DNA from: Panopea generosa
Taxonomy: Eukaryota > Mollusca > Bivalvia > Adapedonta > Hiatellidae
Assembly: GCA_029582155.1 (NCBI GenBank)
Contig: CM055908.1
Location: 20,375,406-20,439,405 of the forward strand
Direction: 5' to 3'
DNA length: 64,000 nucleotides
Part shown: positions 25,950-35,838 of the stretch, piece by piece
Position numbering within the stretch: the stretch's first letter is position 1
Layout: the number at the start of each line of letters is the position of its first letter
Program-made: the position numbers and the translations under genes
Notes under the pieces: generated by a model
What the model was told of the DNA's origin: nothing
The model's input: only the letters and a program-made list of their open reading frames with translations
Database searches by the model: none

Positions 25950-26093
25950 ATGCCACATAGTTGTATGCACATTCCATCGAGCCACACACTTCGAAAAACA
26001 ACAGTATCTCGCAAATCTGTTTTGTTAGAACTCCAGTTGAATCGTATCTCAAGAAGTTACACTGTTACCGGAGAAGCTGCAAGGGTTGAGAAG
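25950..26093 (+). other. Candidate exon ending in a consensus splice donor
   Basis: A frame open for 48 codons runs from ATG at 25,950 directly, in phase, into AAG|GTGAGTG at 26,091-26,100, a perfect 5' splice donor. Reading on would reach a stop a few codons later, so splicing would be needed. The predicted residues (ending TVTGEAARVEK) show no family I recognise, and I found no matching acceptor or second exon. A chance donor next to a short frame is quite possible. Confidence 0.15.
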
Positions 26094-26154
26094 GTGAGTG
26101 GTGCCTGAAATTGATTGGAGATGATAAGTCATACATGGAATGATACGGTAAAAT

Positions 26155-26247
26155 GTGGAGCCCTGTCTCCTGGCGGGTTGACCCCCCTCCCCAACATACT
26201 TTCCACTTGATAACCCGATGCAGTAACCACTACATCATAGAACCCTT
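26155..26247 (-). repeat. tRNA-like SINE head (weak)
   Basis: On the minus strand, GATGTAGTGGTTACTGCATC reads like the D-arm and A box of a tRNA. The expected B box is poor (GGGTCAACCC), so this is a degenerate tRNA-like sequence at best, perhaps a SINE relic. The plus strand over the same place is locally C-rich (ACCCCCCTCCCC). Confidence 0.3.
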
Positions 26248-29200
26248 CTTAAAATGTGTTGTTTAGTTTATGTTTGATATCTATAAACATTTTCTTATTT
26301 GCATAGTGTGTTTCACTTATTAAACATTTACATTAAAAAGAAATATTTTTCGATTTGCACATAATATATATATATATTTAAATACAAATCCCGTAGATGA
26401 AGAGTAATGAAACGTTTTGTATTGTTTTCAATCCATACATAACATGAAATTCATTTCTATTTGGATAATTTAATTCATTCATTAGTTGAATGGATATATC
26501 AACATTATTTTATAAAAATGAAAAATATAGAAATACTTCAATTAAAGCTGACTTTTTATCTCACTTTTCATATAAAGTTTATAATCTAGCTGGTTCCAGC
26601 CGTTTATATATACAATATAAATCAAGCATTATTTGTATCAAACCAAAAATTACCCCACAAGCAATAACAACAGCCAGGAGCAGTAAGCAGACATATAGGA
26701 TGTTATCATGCCAATGCACTGGGGAATGTAACCAATTTCCAGTTTCAGTCATGCATGTTCCCGTATATTGAAGTGAATCAGGTTAAGACAGTACATGTGC
26801 TACCACGAGGGGATTGTTTATACTGGCACAACAGGCATAAACAGTTTTTGTTTGTTTATAAATACAGCGTATAAGTTAAATGTGTATACATGTATTGTTT
26901 AAGAAGGTCTTCACCAATGCTAGAGATATGGGAATTGCTTAATACAGAAAGCTCAGTATTGAACAAAACTTGAAATAAGGAACGTTTAAATTAAAGCTCC
27001 CATACTACATAGTATGGTTTATTCAGTCAAACTGAGTTGTTTAGCCGAAAAGTCATAAATGACTCTGTCGACAATTTGTGATAGGAAGCGATGTATAATT
27101 AATCCATCAAGTCAGTCAAACATTATGAATGTGTTAGGTTACATTCAAGATAATGAATTGAACTCGTTATGAAATAAAACTAAATGTCGTCTACATCATT
27201 GTGTATGTGTTCCTTCACAAACATGATCGATATTAAGAGAGTAAAGCAGATCCGTTCATATTTACATGGCGGCTATTGTGTGAAACCAAGAATAAATATT
27301 ATTCTAAACACTATGAACGTATATTGGAGTAACAAAATGCATTCCGTTTTAACTAATTGATTAATATATCAAATTGATAAACGTTAATATGGAATTTATC
27401 TTATTTTGTTAACAGATTCATAACTATACATTCCATGACATTCGTTATATTATTATAATTGACATATCGAATCTTCTTGCGAAAGGATTTAGCATGTTTG
27501 AATAATATCAAATTTTAACCACAACCTTATATAAACAATGTTTTAATAAACAGATAGAACTTACTCGCATTATGATGAAATGATATTTTTATGTTTGGGT
27601 CAGTGACACTGATCATCATATTTGAATAGTAATGCATGCATTACTTACTTGGTATACGAAAACTTATAAACACATTTCTCTTTATTTCAATACCAGATCA
27701 AAACACCAGGTAAAGGTAATTATTATGGACTAAGTGACCACTATCACATATCTACGTTCACTAGCAGATGCCAGATAAATATTATAAGTATGGACTTACT
27801 GACCACCATACCACATGTACGTCACTTAAACACATTTCAATTTGTTTTGTTGCTATCTAGGTAACACTCAAGAACGCTGAATATGCTATCAATAACATAT
27901 ATGCTAAAATATACTGAAACGATAAAGAAGCATCGGGTGAATTTCAGAGTCAATTTATAAAACCATTACAAGATATATTTACAGTTTAAGAATATGTATG
28001 TATATGTATGTTAATGATTTTGTTAATATGATCCTCATTATTGACATTATATTTGTTATTAATTTCAAAACGATATGTTGTGCTGTGTTGTTTTTGAAAC
28101 ATCGTTTTTAATATAGAGTCATTTCAAAGAGCACAAATGTTTCTTAGTTATATATAACTTTAGAATAAAAATTAATGTATATGGTAACATATTTATTATC
28201 AATTTCTAAGTCACATGCTGTAGTTTGTTGTTTTTTAAACTTGGTATGTAACATACAGTATATAATAGAGTTGACTCCGTGGAGAGGTAAGTAACTCGTG
28301 CAATCATATTTATCAAGTTTTTTAGCAATCGGCAAGATTTGCTTTTGGCCATTTACCCAGTTTTACAAAGAAATGTGGCAATACATAGCGAAAAAAAATT
28401 ACATAACATACATAACACATTTAACAATACATTACATGTATAGTATTCTTGAGAAATAATCAAACTTTCAAGGGTATTTTTTCATATTACAAGAGCTTCT
28501 TGTATAAATTTCGTTATTTTAACAACATTTTTCTATTTTCAGACGGCATGATATGTGTAGATTTATTGAGTGTTGACCAAGGTATGATAATTCAAATATC
28601 GTTGTATTTAGTACAACACAGCTGAAATGGTAGTCTGTCTCAATGGCATGCTGATTACAAAGTTTACATTATCTATCAACACGATCAACACAATCATATC
28701 GCCCGGTCTTAATTTCCAAGAAATGCGAGCTTAATCTTAGGCATGTAAAATGCTATAACATATAGTCATTTAAAACGCAAACAAATAAATAATATATCTT
28801 TCAATCATATATGTTTGAATCGAACTTGTGTTTGTAAAATATATCATGATGGTTTACAGAATAACATGTTGCATATTTTGTTGCATAACATGAAATATCA
28901 AATCTTATCATGATAAGATATACCTTTAGATCATAAATATCATTTGTTATGCTTTGTGAGTGCATTGCCAACTATTGTTTTTATAAAAAAAGATAAGTAC
29001 ACTTCTGCAATGTTATCCGTTATATTATGTTATTAAACACCTTAAATAGCTATTTCAAAGAGTTTCGAGCAGTTGTACCACGTAATTATGCTTAAGAATT
29101 CGTAATTGTACGCTTCAAACCAGAAACGTCACGGAATTCCGAATATATTTTTTTCGTATTGGGCGGTTCGACCGTCCCGAAAATCGATATTAATTTCGTA

Positions 29201-29300
29201 TTAGACGTTAAGGAACGGTAACTCTAACGATATAAATACTCTGCATATGTCAGACGTAACGTATAAGATAAATCACTGAGGCACTCATAATGAATACTGT
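26248..29300. other. AT-rich non-coding sequence, about 3 kb
   Basis: No gene is supported. A loose two-copy duplication sits near 27,718-27,840: landmarks are ATTATGGACTAAGTGACCAC and then AGTATGGACTTACTGACCAC, about 67 bp apart. An 18-bp perfect palindrome is at 28,902-28,919. A small hairpin GGGCGGT-tcg-ACCGTCCC lies near 29,162-29,179. The rest is featureless A+T-rich DNA. Confidence 0.5.
28902..28919. promoter_or_regulatory. Perfect palindrome with two opposed GATA motifs
   Basis: ATCTTATCATGATAAGAT is its own reverse complement over 18 bp and holds two inverted TGATAAG cores, the recognition motif of GATA-type zinc-finger factors. In A+T-rich DNA GATA cores are frequent, but an 18-bp perfect palindrome is less so. 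No gene lies nearby to regulate, so a function is speculative. Confidence 0.2.
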
Positions 29301-29320
29301 GTCGTTTGAAGATGTAAGCC

Positions 29321-29640
29321 CACCATTGTTTTTGTTCTTTATTCTGTAGTAAATAATAAAAGTTTGAAGGCTTGTCATTCATAGAGAGACCCAAATGAAA
29401 GAAGTCTAACTTACATTTTACTGTCAACCTCTGCACTGCCAAACTATGATGAGAAAAGTATGGGTCATGTGTCATATAAGAGATTTTTTTCTGCTTAGTG
29501 TGTACACTGTTGACAAATGTAAAGTAGACATCCGAAAGCATGTGCTCATACCCCAATTTCCAATCATTTTTTTTTTTCGAAATTCACAATTCAAACATGA
29601 CAATACTGTCAAAATGTACAAAATAAATCAATACTGCCAT
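29321..29640. repeat. Dispersed repeat R1, copy 1
   Basis: This segment matches 47,836-48,115 in the same orientation. Landmarks in order are TTTTTGTTCTTTATT, AGTTTGAAGGCTTGTCA, AATGAAAGAAGT, CTTACATTTTACTGT, TATGATGAGAAAAGTA, GGGTCATGTG, AAAGTAGAC, CATACCCCAATTT and TTCACAATTCAAACATGACA. The copy here has about 60 bp more between GGTCATGTG and AAAGTAGAC than the other. Open frames over it (110 and 70 codons) do not agree with the other copy and are not supported. The family is unknown to me. Confidence 0.85.
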
Positions 29641-30670
29641 TCAAATATAAAAAGATGAGCATTTAAAAGGGAAAATGCATTTTTAAAGAAGAAGAAACAA
29701 GGATTATTTATAACCGCCATTATGCGACTACCCCGCGGAAGCACTTCTTTTTTTAAATGGTGGTACTATGCCTGAAACATCAACAACAAACAACATACAT
29801 GTATTTTGAAATTGAAATTTAATTGATATTGATATTGATATATCTATTTAAAAGAGCCAACTTTAATATAATCAAAGAAATGTGATAAACATCAACTCTA
29901 CGTGATTTTTTTTAGTTACTTTCGTATTTTTTATTTTTACTGTACAATATCAATCCATAATGTACAGTAAACGATGTAATGACCTTATATTATTGAATAA
30001 CGATAATATTGAATATGTCTTGTTATGTAATCACAGGAAACTAAATTTATGTAAACTTATTATTGATTTTAAACAATAAATAAACAATATTGAATTCGTA
30101 GATATACTCAACCTAAATTTCGTTGTCCAATATAGTTTGGTTTATTACGTAATGTTGTTTTCTGACAGCGATAATATCTTCGTATGATATAAAAGCAACG
30201 TTAATATTAACAGAATGGAAACTGTATTACACTTTATTGCAGTTTGGATGTACCGTATATAACGCAGAGACGTAAAACTGACACACAAACGACATTACAG
30301 AAATTGGATATTGTGTAATATTCCTTATGCGTCTCTTGTTCCATGACATCGTCACTAGTCGGCAATACCAGTGCAGGAACTTTGTCTCAAGGACTGCTTT
30401 TTTATTGTGGTTGAGTAGTTCATAAAAAATTATTAAGGGAAAATTGTCATCTTTATGTTTTCAACCTGTCATGGTTATACAAGTATAATTATGAAGATTG
30501 TGCCATATGTTGAGCCTGTTCCACCCAACCAAGGCACAGGTAAGGAGTTTGCGGGACATTACAAGTGCATTTGCTTTGGTTCAATGACTGCCTTTTTACT
30601 TTGATTAATAACATTCAGTTTAATTATTTAATAAGTTAGTTATCAAGTCATTTTAATGTTTCGCGTCTTT
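29641..30670. other. AT-rich sequence with a weak internal duplication
   Basis: No gene seen. Two stretches about 190 bp apart (near 30,375-30,430 and 30,570-30,620) share AAGGACTGC.TTTTTA-like and CAATGACTGCCTTTTTAC-like sequence, suggesting a diverged two-copy repeat. Otherwise featureless. Confidence 0.4.
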
Positions 30671-30747
30671 TTATGCCAACGAGGACTAACATACGATCAC
30701 TAACCATTCTTGGTTAACTGGTCGGATGTTAGCCTTCAGTGGCATAA
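30671..30747. other. Imperfect hairpin, pre-miRNA-sized
   Basis: The arms 30,671-30,706 and 30,711-30,747 pair imperfectly, with about 27 of 37 positions matching when aligned by hand. The base of the stem is TTATGCCA/TGGCATAA and the top is TAACCA/TGGTTA around a four-base TTCT loop. Size and pairing resemble a miRNA precursor or a tiny foldback element. The loop is short for a miRNA precursor. Expression and conservation cannot be judged from here. Confidence 0.4.
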
Positions 30748-31509
30748 CAATAACGCTAATTATTCAAACTAATTATTTTCGAAACGTCGGACCAGTTCGA
30801 TTTGTATTTAAAACTTATGCGTCTAGTGTCATTTCGAAGGCAGACTCCGTGTTGCCGCTACTGCTGTTTGTATATTATTCTATGCATTGATTATGTATTG
30901 GATTATCATTATTAATATTTCAAATGTTTTTAAAACAAGTTGAGCTTACGCTATTTAAATATCAGGAAAAATCACTTTTATTTTTGTGCTTACTGTTCGA
31001 ATTTGAATTTTTGTGCTTTTCAACATATCCTATACGTGCAAAGACATCATGAAAAAAATATAACAGGTCAATAAAATCTGCCATTATGAAATTTACCCGG
31101 AGCAAAGCAAAATATAACGCATTCTAGAAACCAATATTCATCACATTATTTCCTGTTTTTATGTTGAAGAGAGTCAAGCAACATTTATGTCAACCATCAT
31201 TGTGTTTATGAGAAGCCTCGGTGGACCAATGAAGATTTTATTTGTCTGAATTAGTTCCACAGCAATATCCATATCAATGTCATATAGATCATATAAATGT
31301 ATCATATAGATATAGTTGTAATATAGATTTTATAGATCCAGTGAATACAAAAAACTGAGGAAAATACACACTTGAGGTATTACTATGATAATTTCTAATA
31401 AATCCTTGTATTGACTCTCACAACAACATATTTGCGTGTTGTTTTGCAGCCTTGGTGTTGCACCGTACTTTCTTCAGTGGTGTTATTATTCTGGTCCATT
31501 TAAATTATT

Positions 31510-31612
31510 CACCTTTTTATCTATGTAATTATTTATCTATCTATTTATCTATCTAATTTTTTATCTTTTTATCTATCTATTAATTTATCTATATATATTT
31601 ATTTATTTAAGT
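31510..31612. repeat. Degenerate ATCT/ATTT microsatellite
   Basis: A run of ATCT and ATTT tetramers with interruptions (for example ATCTATCTATTTATCTATCT) over about 100 bp. No function indicated. Confidence 0.85.
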
Positions 31613-31766
31613 TATATGATTGCAATATGATACAAACATTGACAATCAAATATGATAATATAAGTATAAGTTGTACAGAATCTAATCAGGCGTATCTGTT
31701 ATGTATTTTTGTTTCAAATAACACAATATGTTAATTCATTTATAAGTTATAAAAAAATACTGTTGT

Positions 31767-33460
31767 TTTAAAGACCCAACATGGGTATAAAAGGGAGGTA
31801 ATGGCGGTGGGAATGTTTTCCCTTATTTTTCAAAACAAATTCAGATCTGGGAGAGTTTTTTTCAAATCTAAAATAAATTTAAGGATTAAAAAATTTGCAA
31901 TTTGTCATGCAACATAGTCTTAATATTACTCACAGTTCCTGAAAATTTCAGAATAAAATCTGCAATAATTTATTTCTTATTGCTTTCAACAGACAATCAA
32001 TTACAGAGAAATTTGAATTTAGTGGGAGGAACTGGTCAATATTTGTCATGTGACCAATGTTTGTAAACAAACTGGCATGCTGTAGCTCACATGGCTGTAT
32101 TTAAAATATAATAGTTAAATACAAACTATAAATCATGCAAGACTTACCAAACTTTTAAATGATTCCTTCTTTTTTTCTTTTTTTTTTAATCACCAACAGT
32201 TGTATATCACCATATTTAATTGAATTATACAATTGTTCCTCTTCTTTATTAAAAAAATTATTATGGTGCCACATAAATGAATCATTTTACATGTGTATTA
32301 TATCACATGAAACAGAAATGATAGTTTTAGATTAAAACCAAAGATAGTGTTTTCACCAGGAATATCATGAATATATATATATAAACGGCTTTTGTCAAAT
32401 GAAAGCTTTTGAAAGTGACTTAAAATTACCAAATCAAAAACATTTCTGGTCTTTTTCTTAATTAATTATCAGAAAATTCTTAATAACAACTGATTTATTC
32501 ATCAAGATTTCTGCTTTAATGAAGTTGAAATGTTTATCTCCCTCGAGTATTACATTGTTATAACACAATCCAATTTTTTAATGATTTTTTCACTTTTTAT
32601 TTTGTTTTTGATATGCGCGGCCTTCACATTGTCCATAATCACCACAATTTATAATTTACAGTTAATACACATGCATGATAAAACACCAACATTAATTAAA
32701 CTTTATTATTAGCACAGTCTCTATCACTAAACTTTGTATCCAAGGTATGATTTGAGGTATTGTGTTGAGAAAGACACCTATTGCAATTTTTAATCACATC
32801 AACATTAGTTCAAGTCTAATTCCTAATATATTCAACAAAGTGTTGATTATTACTTTTTTATCATTATTATCCCAGTTTTAATATAATAGCCAGTATGAAT
32901 ATAATTGCAAGTTCTTATTTTCCGTCACTTAAAGTAACAAAAATATCAGCACATAACATGTAACATATCTATGTATTTTAATTTCCCTCCAAATCATACT
33001 AAATGATTCATAATGGGCTATACCAACTTGAATATAGGGATTTTGGGCATATCTGTTTATAATGATATATAATACATACTGATACATATACTGATTATAA
33101 TGCTTGAATTGTGGTTTAAAATTATTAGGCACATATGTTCATAAACATAATTACTTTGATATCAATCAAAAACATTATCACATCACTTAATAGTGTTGAT
33201 AAAACAGTAATTACCTAATAATGATTAATTAAAGACCCTGTAGTCCCTAATGCTAAAGTGGGATGTGATATTGACCCCAGAGTCAACATTCCTATATCAG
33301 TTACAATGTAAACCTTTAGCATTGTTTTACAAACATTTTGCTGTCTGCTATTATCACTGTTCTATTGTTAGACCATATTATACACTCCCAGTTGATAAAA
33401 CATGCCCTGTAGAGTTACTTATTTACATCCGATAGTCTGATCGGATGTTGGGTCTTTAAA
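31767..33460. mobile_element. Non-autonomous element with 16-bp TIRs
   Basis: TTTAAAGACCCAACAT at 31,767-31,782 is exactly inverted at 33,445-33,460. The palindromic TTTAAA end permits reading TTAA as a target duplication, which would fit piggyBac-type insertion, but TTAA may simply be part of the repeat. Just inside the right end, ACATCCGAT-agtctg-ATCGGATGT (33,425-33,448) forms a perfect 9-bp stem, a feature seen in some Helitron-like elements. The 1.7-kb interior is A+T-rich with no transposase-like frame, so it would be non-autonomous. The superfamily is undecided. Confidence 0.6.
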
Positions 33461-33712
33461 GTGAAAATAAAGTCAATCGTAAAATTGGAAATGAAATAAT
33501 TATATCGGTTACTACGTGTATATTTGGCCAGTATTAAACAAAATGTGTTCACTATAAAACTATACGATTTTCCAAAGTGTTAATAATAAAGCATCGTGTT
33601 TAAGAAATTGATGAGTTGGCTAATAGTACTTTAGTACTTTTTTTCTGTTTCGCTTGTACTAACTGGACACAGTGTTGTTAATGTTTGACCATGCCAAAAC
33701 TTATATACATCG

Positions 33713-34037
33713 CTTTAAACCCCAACTGCCATATAAAAGCCGCCATATGGCTCTGAGGTAGATTTTATATCAATCCAATGTTTTTTGTTATAATGTTGCA
33801 TACTACTAGATTATTGTAAATACATTTAATAGGTAAAAAAAAATCCAAAGAATGTTTGTTAAATGAAATTTGAAAAAAAGTTGACTCCAACTGCCAAAAA
33901 TTTGAAATTCGAGGGAGATGCACTGTAGACACATTTGTGTTAATTCACGATCAGCAGATAGCCTAGTTTAGCGTTTTAATTTGATAGTCCCCTCTACAAA
34001 TATTTACTTCCCTGGAGTAAATGTTGGGGGCTTAAAG
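33713..34037. mobile_element. Short element with related, imperfect TIRs
   Basis: CTTTAAACCCCAACT at the left and, inverted, CTTTAAGCCCCCAACAT at the right agree at most positions. They resemble the ends of the 1.7-kb element just to the left (TTTAAAGACCCAACAT), and both have TATAAAAG close inside the left end. It is about 325 bp, A+T-rich inside, with no coding capacity, and I infer a MITE-like relative. Independent short inverted repeats by chance remain possible. Confidence 0.4.
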
Positions 34038-34098
34038 TCAATGAGCTCATTTAGTGTTTTTCGAAAAAGGAAAACCGTTTAATCCGACGATAAAGGTC

Positions 34099-34531
34099 TC
34101 ACTACACAGTTGTTCTATTCTCTTAATAAAGTAGGGTCTATGATTTACACAGTAAAGCTATTTCCACATAGATTTTTTATGTATTTTTTTATTTTGTGGT
34201 AGTAATGTTTTCCAACATAAAAATACACAATAGCTGGTAGGTTCACCTGTGTGGTTTTTTAATCCAGTGCAGTGACACCTTAAGATTTAAAAAAAAAATC
34301 TCAAATGTTCATAAATATATGCATCTGTTAAAAATTTATAAACGTTACTTCGTTTTTAACACCAGTGATGTCTTATTGCATTATATGCTATATAACTTTT
34401 GGTCTACTTATCTGCAGCAGGAAACCACAACTACTATGAACCATTTTAAAAATATTTCAAACTAAATTACATAGGATTTTAAGCGCAAGAATATTGCTAC
34501 CATGGTAAAAAGGGGTACAACTGTGTAGTGA
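34099..34531. mobile_element. MITE-like element with 15-bp perfect TIRs
   Basis: TCACTACACAGTTGT at 34,099-34,113 is exactly inverted at 34,517-34,531. The interior is A+T-rich and non-coding. A second, more diverged copy lies at 24,850-25,218 in opposite orientation, which supports a real mobile family. A clear target-site duplication could not be read, so the superfamily is open. Confidence 0.75.
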
Positions 34532-34539
34532 CGTTAAGG

Positions 34540-35762
34540 AGGACTACTGGGTGTTACATGTCACATTGAATTTCAAAAACAAACTAAATAAATCCGAGCT
34601 GCCATTTTCTTTTTCTGATTGCTGTAGGTACTTCCAAATTATATTTTCTAATATTCTTTGGTTTTGCTAATCAAATACCATTGCCCACATGCGTTAAAAA
34701 TTTGTAACAAAGTACTAGTTAGCGTTATTTGGTTTGTTTTCTTATACCAATATATGATAAATTGCCATCGTTATCAAAACTAGCATATGTCATTTTCTAA
34801 ATTCTATGACATGGTTTTTCATTTTATATGCATTCCTTCTGATCATTGGCAAATTTTCTCTTTAGAACAATTTTCAGTTGGAACTGCCAAAACAATATAA
34901 ATTGGCAGGTTTGCTAACAAAGTGAAAATCTAGACTCTCTATAGTTACCGAACAAATTTGTATTTATTTTATTGATTACTACCTTCTGTTTTCTTTCCAA
35001 ACTATATTTTTACGCAAATATTAATCACATAAATAATACAATCGGTCAAATCAGTACATTCCATGCATGCAGATGTTCAGTATCATATATTTCGGCGGTA
35101 ATCTCCATGTATACAAGTCTCTTCAGAGATGTAATGATGCATTGTCCCGTCATATCTACATAACCGTTGTAGTTTCTTTACCAAATGCGTGTTATGATCG
35201 TATTAACTACGTCATAAGGGGAACATTACAAATGTTTGCTAGATTTTCATGATGTTAGATTGCTGATTTCCGGATGTCAATCCGTTCATGAAAACTAATA
35301 AGTTACGGGTTTATGTGGCCGTGATCAGATATAGGGCCGATTTACTACACTTGATGGTCATATAGATTGTATATAATTCTACTCAGAAATGCTGTAGGAT
35401 ATGAAGATAAGATCTGTTTATAATATCTCCTTCAAGTTGTGTTTCAACACATCTGAAACAAAAGGATGTTTGTAAGTTATATTCGAATACATAAACACTT
35501 TGTAACTTGTAATTATTAGGGGTTTTACTCACAAATACTCCAGTGCTCTTTTTTAACGTTCGTTAATTGAATAATTTATTAATTATCAATTACTTTAAGT
35601 GTTCATAATTCACTAAATATTTTGTTTATTGTTATTTATTATTTAAAAAAAAAAATGTTTAAGAAATAAAAACTGTAAAAAATATACTTATATGCAATAA
35701 CGTTAATATAACTTTAATATTTCCGTCTATTTTCATATTTTCCATTTACACCAAAATGCAAA
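34540..35762. other. AT-rich sequence with no gene seen
   Basis: Featureless A+T-rich DNA with a few short poly-A and poly-T runs. Two overlapping short frames near 34,972-35,252 have no family resemblance. Confidence 0.5.
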
Positions 35763-35765
35763 TGA

Positions 35766-35801
<36 letters not shown>

Positions 35802-35838
35802 TGTGCGTGTGTGTGTGTGTGTGCGTGTGTGTGTGTGA
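35766..35838. repeat. (TG)n microsatellite
   Basis: About 73 bp of TG dinucleotides with a few GCGC and GTGCG interruptions. It creates an artefactual His-Thr open frame on the minus strand. Alternating purine-pyrimidine of this type can adopt Z-DNA. Confidence 0.97.
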
